The position numbers and the translations under genes were made by a program. The notes below the pieces were generated by a model. That model ran no database searches and was not told the origin of the DNA. It saw only the letters and a program-made list of their open reading frames with translations. Below are positions 7,625 to 17,505 of a DNA stretch of 64,000 nt, one piece after another; the stretch's first letter is position 1, and every line of letters starts with the position of its first letter. This DNA comes from Ruegeria haliotis (GTDB lineage Bacteria; Pseudomonadota; Alphaproteobacteria; Rhodobacterales; Rhodobacteraceae), in NCBI RefSeq assembly GCF_013377785.1, contig NZ_JABXWT010000001.1, positions 434,001 to 498,000 on the forward strand, given 5' to 3'.

Positions 7625-9136
7625 TTACGATCCCAGCTTCTTGCTGACCAATTCGTTAACGGCCTTGGGATTGGCTTTGCCACCGGTCGCCTTCATGACC
7701 TGACCGACGAACCAACCCGCCAGTTTCGGGTTCACCTTGGCCTTCTCGACCTGTGCCGGATTGGCCGCGATGATCTCGTCCAGCGCAACCTCTATAGCGC
7801 CGGTATCGGTCACCTGTTTCATACCGCGTTCTTCAACGATCTGCGCCGGGTCACCGCCCTCGGTATAGACGATTTCGAACAGGTCCTTGGCGATCTTGCC
7901 CGAGATGGCATCCGAGGCGATCAGATCAATGATCCCACCCAGCTGCGCCGGCGATACGGGCGAGTCAGTGATGTCGTGATCTTCCTTCTTCAACCGGCCA
8001 AACAGCTCGTTGATGACCCAGTTCGCAGCCAGCTTTCCGTTGCGACCCTTGGCGACCTCTTCGAAATACCCGGCGGATTCCACCTCGGCTGTCAGCACCG
8101 ATGCGTCATAATCTGTCAGAGTGAACTCGCTGATAAAACGCGCTTTTTTGTCATCCGGTAGCTCGGGCAGCGTGGCGGCGATGTCATCCACCCATGCTTG
8201 CTCGATCTCCAAAGGCAGCAGATCAGGGTCGGGGAAATAGCGATAATCATGCGCTTCTTCCTTCGACCGCATGGACCGCGTTTCGCCCTTGTCCGGATCG
8301 TACAGACGGGTTTCCTGATCGACGGTGCCACCGCCTTCGACGATGGCGATCTGGCGGCGTGCCTCGACCTCAATCGCTTGCTGGATGAACCGCATTGAGT
8401 TCATGTTCTTGATCTCGCACCGCGTGCCCAGATGCGAAAAGTCCTGTGTTTCCTGATACTTCTCATACGCGCCCGGCAAGCAGATCGAGACGTTCACGTC
8501 CGCCCGCAGGTTGCCGTTCTGCATATTGCCGTCGCACGTCCCAAGGTACCGCATGATCTGGCGCATCTTGGCAATATAGGCCGCAGCCTCTTCAGGTCCG
8601 CGAATATCGGGGCGTGAAACGATCTCCATCAGGCAGACACCGGTTCGGTTCAGGTCGACAAAGGACATGTTCGGATCCATGTCGTGGATCGATTTACCCG
8701 CGTCCTGTTCCATGTGAATGCGTTCAATCCGCACGATCCGCGCGGTGCCGTCACCCATTTCGACCAGCACTTCACCTTCGCCCACAATAGGCTGATAAAG
8801 CTGGGAAATCTGGTAACCTTGCGGCAAGTCAGGGTAGAAATAGTTCTTGCGGTCAAAGGCCGATTTAAGGTTGATCTCCGCTTTCAGGCCCAGCCCGGTG
8901 CGCACGGCCTGTTCGACGCAATATTCGTTGATCACCGGCAACATACCGGGCATCGCGGCGTCAACAAATGCCACGTTCGAGTTCGGCTCGGCCCCGAATT
9001 GGGTCGACGCGCCCGAGAACAGTTTGGCATTGGATGAGACCTGCGCATGCACCTCCATCCCGATAACCAGTTCCCAATCGTGCTTGGCCCCGGCAATGGT
9101 TTTGGGTTTGGGCATTTCGTATGTCAGGTCGAGCAT
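7625..9136 (-). CDS. gatB: Aspartyl/glutamyl-tRNA amidotransferase subunit B
   Basis: GatB is the kinase and transamidase subunit of GatCAB, which converts Glu-tRNA(Gln) and Asp-tRNA(Asn) to the correct amidated forms. The 503 residues include the family landmarks [13 protein letters not shown] near the start, [30 protein letters not shown], and [13 protein letters not shown], and end with the helical tail domain ([16 protein letters not shown]). The ATG at 9134-9136 ([12 protein letters not shown]) is chosen because GAGG lies six bases upstream; another ATG four codons earlier (9146-9148) is possible. gatC and gatA are not in the window. Confidence 0.96.
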   Translation of the reverse strand: MLDLTYEMPKPKTIAGAKHDWELVIGMEVHAQVSSNAKLFSGASTQFGAEPNSNVAFVDAAMPGMLPVINEYCVEQAVRTGLGLKAEINLKSAFDRKNYFYPDLPQGYQISQLYQPIVGEGEVLVEMGDGTARIVRIERIHMEQDAGKSIHDMDPNMSFVDLNRTGVCLMEIVSRPDIRGPEEAAAYIAKMRQIMRYLGTCDGNMQNGNLRADVNVSICLPGAYEKYQETQDFSHLGTRCEIKNMNSMRFIQQAIEVEARRQIAIVEGGGTVDQETRLYDPDKGETRSMRSKEEAHDYRYFPDPDLLPLEIEQAWVDDIAATLPELPDDKKARFISEFTLTDYDASVLTAEVESAGYFEEVAKGRNGKLAANWVINELFGRLKKEDHDITDSPVSPAQLGGIIDLIASDAISGKIAKDLFEIVYTEGGDPAQIVEERGMKQVTDTGAIEVALDEIIAANPAQVEKAKVNPKLAGWFVGQVMKATGGKANPKAVNELVSKKLGS

Positions 9137-9236
9137 GGCGCGCCTCATTTCCGCAAAAGTCTAAGCCTGCGTATTAGGCCCGGCACGCCCAAGGAGCAAG
9201 GGGGAAAGGCAGTCAAACGCGCAAATCCTGCGCCGT

Positions 9237-10496
9237 TTAGTTCCGCGAAAACTGCAGGCCCGATGGCGTAAAGGTCACGTTCTTGCCACTGCGCAACTCA
9301 TCCCGAAACAGGTCGCCGATGGCCCGCAGCGCATCCCTGTGACCACGCGCAGCAAACCGTTCGGGTGAGTTGATGCGAACGCTGTTATTGAATCCATCAG
9401 CAGCATGCGCCCAAATCAGCGGATGCAATTCGGTCAGGTGATCGCGGATCAGCCAGTTGGCGGTTTCGCGCATCTGGGTGCGAACCAGATCAGCCCGATC
9501 ATCAAGGCCCAACCCGTTCTGTAAGGTGATTGCACAATAGGCAGACAGCATGTTGATCATTTGCTGATCGGGACGCAGCCGCACGATGTCGCGTATGCCT
9601 TCAAGGAAATACTCCACATCCACCCGCGCGCAGGCTTCTTCGTCCAATGCAATGGCGTCGAATTGGACCCAGGTGTAGCCGCCCGCACCCCATGTGTTTT
9701 GCGTCCGGGCCGCATTGCGCAGGGCCTGAAGTTCCAGCTCTTCATAGCTGCCGAACCAACGCGGCAGCAGATGACTACCCATCGCGCGCATGTGACGTTG
9801 GTTCTGTGGATCCAGCGTGATCAGCCGCTCATATTCATCCGCGACCCGCGCCGTGGCTTTGCGTTGACCAGCCAAAAGCGCGCAGCTTGTGGCTGCAATC
9901 AAGGGGCTGTCGGGCAGGGCAGCTTTGCATGCCGGCAAGATGGCGGCAGCCCTGTCAAAATGCGCGGCACAGCGCGACCGGTGCAATGGCGGCAAAGTGG
10001 CGTCCGACGCAGTCCCACGCCAAGCCCAGGCAAGGTCGATGTGCGCCAATGCCACAACCAAGGCGATCATCGGGTCGTCGGGGTGTTCAAGCATCTCCCC
10101 TTCAAGCTCGGAGATGCCGCCCAATAGATCGTAGTCCGAGATGGCCTTGCCGTCTGACAAGGCGTGCTCTGCAGCCAAAACCACATCAGAGCGCGCGCCA
10201 AAGGCCAGCAAGTCGGCGATCGGCATACCGTCGGGTGCAACTTTGCGCATGTCATCCGCCGCGCGCATTTCTGATGACAGGTCTTCCCACCGATCCTGAC
10301 GCGCCAAATCGCGACCATGTTCGATGGTCGCACGTCCGATCAGGTCTTGGGCGCCCAGCTTTGCGACAGGGATATTGAGTTGCCCCTGATCAGGCAGTGC
10401 CGCAGCCAAAGCGGTTTTTGTTGCGCACAGATCAGGCGCAGTTTGTGATAAAGAAGCGTGCAATGGGGCAATAAACGCCCTGAAAAACCGGAACAT
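9237..10496 (-). CDS. Conserved hypothetical protein, helix-rich
   Basis: The product is 419 residues when started at the ATG at 10494-10496 (MFRFFRAFIAP); an in-frame TTG 18 codons upstream is less likely. I do not recognise a family. The sequence is rich in alanine and leucine helices and contains repeated helical pairs (for example DPMIALVVALAHIDLAWAW and RVADEYERLITLDPQNQRH) that look TPR-like. A TPR-type scaffold is plausible but not proven. There is no signal peptide or clear membrane span. It lies 130 bases downstream of the small membrane gene that follows pepN, in the same direction. Confidence 0.6.
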   Translation of the reverse strand: MFRFFRAFIAPLHASLSQTAPDLCATKTALAAALPDQGQLNIPVAKLGAQDLIGRATIEHGRDLARQDRWEDLSSEMRAADDMRKVAPDGMPIADLLAFGARSDVVLAAEHALSDGKAISDYDLLGGISELEGEMLEHPDDPMIALVVALAHIDLAWAWRGTASDATLPPLHRSRCAAHFDRAAAILPACKAALPDSPLIAATSCALLAGQRKATARVADEYERLITLDPQNQRHMRAMGSHLLPRWFGSYEELELQALRNAARTQNTWGAGGYTWVQFDAIALDEEACARVDVEYFLEGIRDIVRLRPDQQMINMLSAYCAITLQNGLGLDDRADLVRTQMRETANWLIRDHLTELHPLIWAHAADGFNNSVRINSPERFAARGHRDALRAIGDLFRDELRSGKNVTFTPSGLQFSRN

Positions 10497-10626
10497 GGTA
10501 GAACTCGAAACTGAAAAACACTGGTAACTGATCTTGAAGTCTGGCCGCAAAATGGCGCCACTTCAAGTCAATTACTTGTTAGTTTGCAGATTTGCAGGTC
10601 AATCCGGCCCAATGGCTCGGATCGTT

Positions 10627-11055
10627 TCAAAAAACAGTGAAATGATGCCGTTCAACGCGAAACCCGGCCGATTGCAGCACGTCTTCAAACTGTCTGTGAG
10701 GTGGGACGGACTCATCCGGCAGGCGTATCCGCTTGCCAGATGTCAGAACCACAGTAACCCGAACCGAAAAGTCCCAGCGCGTGTCGAAACGAAAGAAATC
10801 AACGTCTTTTACCTCGATCTCCCCCTGACGTTTGCCCGTATGCCAGCGCAGTTGTTCCTGATCCAGGGTCAAGCTGGCACTGCTATCGTGCACAATGTCC
10901 CAAATCGCCGGGAGTGTCGCCAGAGACAACAGCCCCATCAGCCACCAGGCGGCGTCAAACAGAATCACAAGCGCAAGCAGTGCGGCATACACACCAATCA
11001 GAATCACGACAACTTTCGAAGTCCCGTTCTGGCGGGTGAACGTATACGGGGTCAT
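10627..11055 (-). CDS. Small membrane protein downstream of pepN
   Basis: The protein has 142 residues with two close transmembrane segments (about 14-34 and 37-54: VVVILIGVYAALLALVILF and WWLMGLLSLATLPAIW) followed by a soluble beta-rich domain of about 85 residues (LTLDQEQLRWHTGKRQGEIE, RVTVVLTSGKRIRLP). This layout resembles PH-like domain membrane proteins, but I cannot assign a family. Its ATG overlaps the pepN stop as ATGA, so translation is probably coupled to pepN. Confidence 0.65.
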   Translation of the reverse strand: MTPYTFTRQNGTSKVVVILIGVYAALLALVILFDAAWWLMGLLSLATLPAIWDIVHDSSASLTLDQEQLRWHTGKRQGEIEVKDVDFFRFDTRWDFSVRVTVVLTSGKRIRLPDESVPPHRQFEDVLQSAGFRVERHHFTVF

Positions 11056-13604
11056 GCGCCGAGGATGCGGGACACCATCTCGGTCGTGTCGCGCGACAGG
11101 TTTGGTGTTTCGGCAATGCGGGTCAGTTGCGCGCGCATCAGGTCCTGACGGCCCGCATCATAGCGCGTCCATGTCTGAAAAGCCGCGCACATCCGCGCCG
11201 TTGTTTGCGGGTTCACGGGATCGAGCCGGATCAGCCAGTCCGCCAGCAGTTGATACCCGGTTCCGTCGGTTTGGTGAAAACCTGCATGGTTCATCGCCAA
11301 CGCACCCATCACGGCCCGGAATCGGTTTGGGTTTTTCCAATTGAAATCGGGGTGTTCGGTCAGTGCACGGGCTGTTTTTGGTGTCGCCTCAGGGGAAGCC
11401 ATCGATACTTGCAGTCCGAACCACTTGTCCATCACCAGACGGTCATGTTTCCACTGGTCGTAGAACCCGGCCAATTCCTCCTCGCCTTTGCGGGCGCGCA
11501 GTAGGCAGGACAGGGCGGTCAATTGCAGGGTCATGTTGTCGGCGTTGGCATAAGCGTCAGCGGCCATGGCGCCACCGTCCAGACGCGAGGTCAGTGCCAG
11601 AGCGGCGCTGCCAAGCGCGCGCTTGCCGGATTGCTCGGCGTCCGGGGAATAGGGCGCGTCGACCATTGCTTCGCCATGCAGGCGAGGCAACAGGTCCTGC
11701 ATGTGCTGAGCCGTTGCCTGTCGCAGCGTTTCAACCGCCGCCCAGATCGCCATCGGGTCAGGTGTGTCGCCGCGTTCATACAGGGTTGCCGCCAGCTCTG
11801 ACTGAGCTGGCAGACCCAACATCAACGCGCGGTAGGCAGGGTCCAATTCGCCGTCTCGCAGCACAGACAGCAACCCATCGAGGTAATCGGCATCGGGCGC
11901 CGCTTCGTCCGAAATCATCCGCAACAGCGTATCCTGCGCCAGCGACCGCCCGGCTTGCCAACGGTTGAACGGGTCGGTGTCGTGGGCCAGCAGAAAGGCC
12001 CGCTCGGAATTCGTCTGGTCCTGTTCAAGGATCACGGGTGCCGAAAAATCACGCAGGATCGACGCCACCGGCCTGGCCGCCAGCCCGGTAAACTGGAAGC
12101 TCTGTTCAGTTTCGGTCAGTTCCAGAACTTCGGTACTGCGCACCTCATCCCCGTTTGGCCCCAGCAGGCCCACGGCCACAGGAATCACTTGCGGTTGCTT
12201 GTCGTCCTGACCAGGCGTCGGTTCAGTCCTTTGACTGAGGGTCAGAGTGTAGGTGCCATCGTCCCAAGCCTCGGCCACCGCAATGCGGGGTGTGCCGGAT
12301 TGGCTGTACCAGCGCTTGAACTGGCTCAGGTCGCGGTCAGTGGTGTCTTCGAACACCTTCAGCCAATCCTCGATCGTGCAGGCCTGCCCGTCGTGACGGT
12401 CGAAATACAGATCCAGCGCCTTGGCATAAGCCTCGTCCCCGACCAAGCGTTTCAGCATGCCGATGATCTCGGCGCCTTTTTCATAGACCGTCGCTGTGTA
12501 GAAGTTGTTGATTTCCTGAAAGCTTTCAGGGCGGACGGGGTGAGAGAGCGGTCCGTTGTCCTCGGGGAATTGACGCGAACGCAGGTCGATCGCATCGTGG
12601 ATGCGTTTCACCGGGGCCGAGCGCATGTCGGACGTGAACTGGGCGTCTCGGAAGACGGTCAGCCCCTCTTTCAGGCACAGTTGGAACCAGTCGCGGCAGG
12701 TGATGCGGTTGCCGGTCCAGTTGTGAAAATACTCATGCGCGATGATCGCCTCGATCCGTTCGAAATTGGCATCGGTCGAAGTTTCCGGGCTGGCCAGAAC
12801 GGCAGAGGAGTTGAAGATGTTCAACCCCTTGTTCTCCATCGCGCCCATGTTGAAATCGTCGACGGCGACGATGTTGAACACGTCCAAATCGTATTCGCGA
12901 CCATAGACATCCTCATCCCATTTCATCGACTTCTTCAACGCCTCCATGCCGAAGGCGCATTTACCCTCATCACCGGGGCGGACCCAGAGGTTCAGTTCAA
13001 CCTCGCGATCGGACATGGTGGTGAACTGGCCCGGATGGGCGATCAGGTCGCCGGCGACCAGTGCGAACAGATAGGCGGGTTTGGGCCACGGGTCGGTCCA
13101 TTCGGCCCAGCCTTCGCCCTTGGCCGTCGGGTTACCGTTAGACAGCAGCACCGGCAGGTCACCGTTGATCCGGACAGTGAAGGTGGACATGACGTCGGGC
13201 CGGTCGGGGTAATAGGTGATCTTGCGAAAGCCCTCGGCCTCACACTGGGTGCAATACATGCCGTTGGACATGTACAACCCTTCCAGCGCAGTATTGTTAC
13301 CCGGATCAATCTCGACCTCGGCCTCCCAGATGAATGGCGCGTCGGGGGTGATCGCGGTCAGTCCTTTGTCGCTAAGCTCGGGTGTGATTTCGCCCCCGTC
13401 AATCGCAGCACGAATCAACGTCAGCTCTTCGCCATGCAGAAAAAAGGTGCGGTCGGTGGCGTTTGGATTCGGACGAAACGCAATGCGCGAGGTGACGCGT
13501 GTGGCGTGTGGCGTCAGATCAAAGGTCAGATGCACGCTGTCCACCAGATAACCAAATGGTGTGTAATCCTTCAGGTAGATTGTCGTGGGGGCGGCGTCGC
13601 GCAT
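11052..13604 (-). CDS. pepN: Aminopeptidase N
   Basis: PepN is a broad-specificity cytoplasmic zinc aminopeptidase of family M1. The 850 residues are close to the E. coli length of 870. They show the exopeptidase motif GAMEN (NMGAMENKGLNIF) and the zinc motif HEYFHNWTGNR, with the downstream Glu ligand in LKEGLTVFRD. The C-terminal half is the helical domain of bacterial PepN. The start is the ATG at 13602-13604 (MRDAAPTTIYLKDY) with GAGG seven bases upstream; the open frame continues 29 codons upstream to a TTG that lacks support. Confidence 0.96.
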   Translation of the reverse strand: MRDAAPTTIYLKDYTPFGYLVDSVHLTFDLTPHATRVTSRIAFRPNPNATDRTFFLHGEELTLIRAAIDGGEITPELSDKGLTAITPDAPFIWEAEVEIDPGNNTALEGLYMSNGMYCTQCEAEGFRKITYYPDRPDVMSTFTVRINGDLPVLLSNGNPTAKGEGWAEWTDPWPKPAYLFALVAGDLIAHPGQFTTMSDREVELNLWVRPGDEGKCAFGMEALKKSMKWDEDVYGREYDLDVFNIVAVDDFNMGAMENKGLNIFNSSAVLASPETSTDANFERIEAIIAHEYFHNWTGNRITCRDWFQLCLKEGLTVFRDAQFTSDMRSAPVKRIHDAIDLRSRQFPEDNGPLSHPVRPESFQEINNFYTATVYEKGAEIIGMLKRLVGDEAYAKALDLYFDRHDGQACTIEDWLKVFEDTTDRDLSQFKRWYSQSGTPRIAVAEAWDDGTYTLTLSQRTEPTPGQDDKQPQVIPVAVGLLGPNGDEVRSTEVLELTETEQSFQFTGLAARPVASILRDFSAPVILEQDQTNSERAFLLAHDTDPFNRWQAGRSLAQDTLLRMISDEAAPDADYLDGLLSVLRDGELDPAYRALMLGLPAQSELAATLYERGDTPDPMAIWAAVETLRQATAQHMQDLLPRLHGEAMVDAPYSPDAEQSGKRALGSAALALTSRLDGGAMAADAYANADNMTLQLTALSCLLRARKGEEELAGFYDQWKHDRLVMDKWFGLQVSMASPEATPKTARALTEHPDFNWKNPNRFRAVMGALAMNHAGFHQTDGTGYQLLADWLIRLDPVNPQTTARMCAAFQTWTRYDAGRQDLMRAQLTRIAETPNLSRDTTEMVSRILGA

Positions 13605-13826
13605 CGGGGGGCCTCGTATCGGTTGTGACTGGCGCGACGTTATGGGCTCTGGTTCTGGCCTGCAAGCGGTGCGGGCCTGCTTGTCAGCCAACGCATCAAA
13701 TGCATGATGATTTCGTTGTGACCTGACGGATTGGCCGAGACAGGTGTGACACGTGTTGCCTATCGGAAACTTCCGTCCTATTTGAGGTCAGTATACAGTG
13801 GCGTACAAAGGCAGGAGATGTCGAAC

Positions 13827-15962
13827 ATGAGCAGTAGGGAAACCCGGAACGGGCTGCAGATTGCCTGGGAACTTGCGGATTTCATCGAAAATCGGGCGCT
13901 GCCAGAGACTGGCGTTTCGTCCGATACGTTCTGGGCTGGCCTTGCCCGCATGATCGAAGAGCTTGGGCCGAAGAACACGGCGTTGTTGGCGAAACGGGCC
14001 GAGATTCAAGGCCGCATCGACGCCTGGCACATTGCGCATAAAGGGCGGGCCAACGATGCCGCTGCGTATCAGGATTTCCTGCGCGAGATCGGGTATCTCG
14101 TCGAAGAAGGCCCCTACTTCCAGATCGAGACTGCACGTGTAGACCCCGAGATTTCCCACATCCCCGGCCCGCAGTTGGTGGTGCCGATCACCAATGCCCG
14201 GTTTGCGCTGAACGCTGCCAATGCGCGCTGGGGCAGCCTGTATGACGCGCTTTATGGAACGGATGCGTTGGGCGATCTGCCTGCGGCGGGTGGCTATGAC
14301 ACCGCGCGCGGCGCCCGCGTTGTTGCCTGGGCCAAGGGGTTTCTGGACGATGCGGTTCCCCTTGCGGTTGGATCGTGGGCTGACGTTACAGGGCTGAGCG
14401 TCGAAGACGGGGCTTTGGTCCCCGCGCTGGCCGACTCCAACGCATTTGCTGGGTTCGGAGGGACGGTTGAAAAACCAGATTTCGTGCTGCTGAAAAACAA
14501 TGGCCTGCATATTCAGATCATGATCGATCCGATCAGCGTTATTGGCGCGTCCGATCCGGCGGGGATCGCGGATGTTCGACTGGAATCGGCACTCTCCACG
14601 ATCATGGATTGCGAAGATTCGGTGGCCTGCGTCGATGCTGCCGACAAGGTCGTGGCGTATGACAACTGGCTGGGCCTGATGAAGGGTGACCTGACCGAAG
14701 AGGTCGCCAAGGGCGGAAAGACCTTTACCCGCAAACTGGCCGGGGATGTCGCGTTCACTACAGCCAGCGGCGGGCAGGCCTCGCTGAAAGGTCGTTCGCT
14801 GATGCTGGTGCGCAATGTTGGGCACCTGATGACCAACCCCGCCGTTCTGGACGCTGGCGGCAATGAGATTGGCGAAGGTCTCATGGACGCGCTGAGCACC
14901 ACGCTGATCGCGATGCACGATCTGCAACGCGACGGGGGCAACTCGGTCGAAGGGTCGGTCTATGTGGTCAAACCCAAGATGCACGGCCCCGAAGAAGTGG
15001 CGTTCTCGGTCGAGATTTTCGACATGGTCGAGGACATTCTGGGCCTGCCGCGCAACACCGTGAAATTGGGCATCATGGATGAGGAACGCCGAACCTCGGT
15101 GAACCTGAAAGAGTGTATTCGCGCCGCGAAATCGCGGGTCGCTTTCATCAACACAGGTTTCCTCGACCGCACTGGCGACGAGATCCATACCTCGATGGAA
15201 GCGGGCCCGATGCTGCCCAAAGGTGACATCAAGAATACACCGTGGATTGCGTCTTATGAGGATCGCAATGTCGATATTGGTCTGGCATGCGGTCTGAAAG
15301 GCAAAGCTCAGATCGGCAAGGGGATGTGGGCGATGCCCGACCGGATGGGTGAAATGCTTGAGGCCAAGATCGGTCACCCGATGTCGGGCGCGACCTGTGC
15401 CTGGGTTCCGTCGCCGACGGCTGCAACGCTGCACGCGACCCACTATCACAAAGTGGATGTTCTGGCGCGTCAGGATGAGCTGGCTGCCGGTGGTGCGCGC
15501 GGTACGCTGGAGGATCTGCTGACTGTTCCATTGCTGGGCGGCCGCAATCTGAGCGAAGAAGAGATCACCCGCGAAATCGAAAACAATGCGCAAGGCATTT
15601 TGGGCTATGTGGTACGCTGGGTCGATCAAGGCGTCGGCTGCTCCAAGGTGCCGGACCTCAATGATATCGGTCTTATGGAAGATCGCGCGACCTGTCGGAT
15701 TTCATCTCAGGCGCTGGCCAACTGGCTGCATCACAATGTGGTCGGCGAAGCGCAGGTGATGGCAGCGATGCAGAAAATGGCCGCCGTTGTGGATCGTCAG
15801 AACGAAAGCGATCCGGAGTATACACCGATGGCGCCCAGCTTTGACGGCATCGCGTTTCAGGCCGCTTGCGATCTGGTGTTCAAGGGGCGGGTTCAACCGT
15901 CGGGCTATACCGAGCCGGTTCTGCATGCGCGACGGCTGGAGTTGAAGGCCAACTGCGGGTAA
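13827..15962 (+). CDS. glcB: Malate synthase G
   Basis: GlcB condenses glyoxylate with acetyl-CoA to malate, for glyoxylate and glycolate use. The 711-residue length and many motifs fit form [85 protein letters not shown] and the catalytic Cys region [17 protein letters not shown]. The ATG at 13827 is used because AGGAG at 13813-13817 sits nine bases before it; the ATG at 13818 touches that sequence. A GlcG-like gene follows after 70 bases, as in glc operons. The short CGGAA-AC-TTCCG repeat near 13764 upstream may be a regulatory site. Confidence 0.96.
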   Translation: MSSRETRNGLQIAWELADFIENRALPETGVSSDTFWAGLARMIEELGPKNTALLAKRAEIQGRIDAWHIAHKGRANDAAAYQDFLREIGYLVEEGPYFQIETARVDPEISHIPGPQLVVPITNARFALNAANARWGSLYDALYGTDALGDLPAAGGYDTARGARVVAWAKGFLDDAVPLAVGSWADVTGLSVEDGALVPALADSNAFAGFGGTVEKPDFVLLKNNGLHIQIMIDPISVIGASDPAGIADVRLESALSTIMDCEDSVACVDAADKVVAYDNWLGLMKGDLTEEVAKGGKTFTRKLAGDVAFTTASGGQASLKGRSLMLVRNVGHLMTNPAVLDAGGNEIGEGLMDALSTTLIAMHDLQRDGGNSVEGSVYVVKPKMHGPEEVAFSVEIFDMVEDILGLPRNTVKLGIMDEERRTSVNLKECIRAAKSRVAFINTGFLDRTGDEIHTSMEAGPMLPKGDIKNTPWIASYEDRNVDIGLACGLKGKAQIGKGMWAMPDRMGEMLEAKIGHPMSGATCAWVPSPTAATLHATHYHKVDVLARQDELAAGGARGTLEDLLTVPLLGGRNLSEEEITREIENNAQGILGYVVRWVDQGVGCSKVPDLNDIGLMEDRATCRISSQALANWLHHNVVGEAQVMAAMQKMAAVVDRQNESDPEYTPMAPSFDGIAFQAACDLVFKGRVQPSGYTEPVLHARRLELKANCG

Positions 15963-16032
15963 GTCTTAGGAAAGGTTGGGGGCCACTGGCCCTCTGGCTG
16001 TTCAATGTCCAATTTGACACGAGGAAACGTAA

Positions 16033-16458
16033 ATGTCGGTTTCACTGCGCAAGGCACGTACCATTATCCGTAAAACTCTGGAAAATGGACATGAGATGGA
16101 GTTGAAGCCTCTCTCGGTCGTTGTTCTGGACGCGGGCGGTCATGTCATCGCCTTTGAACGTGAAGACGGCGCGGCCCCCGGTCGTTTTGCGATTGCGCAT
16201 GGAAAGGCTTACGGATCGGTCATGCTGGGCATGGCGGGCACGGCGCAGATGCAACGGGCCGAGGCGCAGGCGTACTTCATGGCGGCTGTAAATGGCGCCT
16301 ACGGTGGGCAGGTCGTGCCGGTTCCGGGCGGTGTTTTGTTGCGCGATCGCAAGGGTGCGGTGATTGGGGCCGTTGGTGTGACAGGTGACACGTCGGACAA
16401 CGATGCGGCTGCGGCACTGGCGGGGATTGAGGCGGCTGGCCTGACCGGCGAGATTTAA
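16033..16458 (+). CDS. GlcG/HbpS family protein
   Basis: The 141 residues match the GlcG/HbpS (DUF336) fold: SLRKARTIIRKTLE, LSVVVLDAGGHVIAFERED, the central FAIAHGKAYGSVMLGM, and the glycine-rich end VPGGVLLRDRKGAVIGAVGV. Members bind heme or small ligands, and in E. coli glcG lies in the glycolate operon, but the molecular role is unsettled. It follows glcB in the same direction with GAGGAAA eight bases before the ATG. Co-expression with malate synthase is likely. Confidence 0.85.
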   Translation: MSVSLRKARTIIRKTLENGHEMELKPLSVVVLDAGGHVIAFEREDGAAPGRFAIAHGKAYGSVMLGMAGTAQMQRAEAQAYFMAAVNGAYGGQVVPVPGGVLLRDRKGAVIGAVGVTGDTSDNDAAAALAGIEAAGLTGEI

Positions 16459-16678
16459 TCCGTGTCAACGCTTCGCGGTGTTGCCGAGATATTATTGGAA
16501 TAATTTCCCGACCTATACCCCGTGATCGGGATAATGTTTCGATAACTACGTAACAATTGGAACAATATGTGCGAAACTGAACACGTCGTTGCGCTATCAC
16601 GCAGGGCGTGTTTTGTTGCACGATTGACCCGCTGCAGATAGCTTCCTTGTTAAGCAATACAAAAACAAGGAAAGCGGA

Positions 16679-17458
16679 ATGGCTCGGCCCGTCGTCGGTA
16701 TTATCGGCAACTCTTACATCATGAACGATCAATACCCGACCCATGCGGGTGGGACGATGAATTCGGATGCTGTGGCCAATGTGTCAGGGTGTCTGCCACT
16801 GCTGATCCCCGCCGATCCGCGCTATGTTTCTGTGGATGAGTTGTTGGACGTGTGCGACGGGTTTCTGCTGACCGGTGGGCGCCCCAATGTGCACCCCGAG
16901 GAATACGGAGAATCCGCCACGGACGCACATGGTGATTTCGACCGGGCGCGGGATGCGATTACCCTGCCTCTGGTCCGGGCCTGTGTGGACCGGGGCCAGC
17001 CATTCATGGGCATCTGCCGCGGGTTTCAAGAGGTCAACGTGGCCATGGGGGGCACGCTGTACCCGGAAATCCGCGACTTGCCGGGTCGAATGAACCACCG
17101 CATGCCGCCTGATGGCACTTTGGAAGAAAAGTTCGCCCTGCGCCATGTTGTGAGACTGGCTGACGAAGGCGTGTTCCACCAAGTTTTTAAGGCGTCCGAG
17201 GTCATGACGAACACATTGCATGGGCAAGGTCTCAAAACCGTTGGGCAGCGCGTTGTGGTTGATGGCCATGCGCCGGATGGCACGCCAGAAGCGATCTATA
17301 TCAAGGACGCACCCGGTTTTACGCTGTCGGTGCAATGGCACCCCGAATGGGATGCGATTAATGATCCTGTCTCGCGGCCTCTGTTCGAAGCATTTGGCGC
17401 GGCGGTGCGCGGCTGGGCCGCTGGTTCGGATACGCAGTTAATCCAGCAATCTGCGTAA
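16679..17458 (+). CDS. Gamma-glutamyl-gamma-aminobutyrate hydrolase-like (peptidase C26)
   Basis: This class I glutamine amidotransferase-like hydrolase of 259 residues has the nucleophile elbow MGICRGFQEVNVAMGG (Cys near residue 109) and the catalytic His-Glu pair in SVQWHPEWDA near the end. The oxyanion-side motif GFLLTGGRPNVHP is also present. Relatives such as PuuD hydrolyse gamma-glutamyl-GABA in putrescine breakdown; other gamma-glutamyl substrates are possible. No other polyamine genes are adjacent. AAGGAAAG precedes the ATG. In the 220-base gap upstream, ATTGGAATAAT (16494) and ATTGGAACAAT (16556) form a loose direct repeat. Confidence 0.83.
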   Translation: MARPVVGIIGNSYIMNDQYPTHAGGTMNSDAVANVSGCLPLLIPADPRYVSVDELLDVCDGFLLTGGRPNVHPEEYGESATDAHGDFDRARDAITLPLVRACVDRGQPFMGICRGFQEVNVAMGGTLYPEIRDLPGRMNHRMPPDGTLEEKFALRHVVRLADEGVFHQVFKASEVMTNTLHGQGLKTVGQRVVVDGHAPDGTPEAIYIKDAPGFTLSVQWHPEWDAINDPVSRPLFEAFGAAVRGWAAGSDTQLIQQSA

Positions 17459-17505
17459 TTTAGGCACCGGACCAGCAAGAGAATAACTGGACCGGCGCGT
17501 GGTGA

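Noticed and set aside
10564..10578. CAAGT-N5-ACTTG repeat upstream of the 419-residue hypothetical gene
   Set aside because: Five-base arms in an AT-rich gap are expected by chance.
11955..13628. A 557-codon open frame antisense to pepN
   Set aside because: It is fully inside pepN, is low-complexity in translation and has no domain support.
13788..15629. A 613-codon open frame antisense to glcB
   Set aside because: It mirrors the codon periodicity of a GC-rich gene on the other strand; its translation has no recognisable domain and glcB is certain.
16494..16566. ATTGGAATAAT and ATTGGAACAAT direct repeat upstream of the PuuD-like gene
   Set aside because: AT-rich, imperfect and 62 bases apart; could be chance, so mentioned only in the gene entry.
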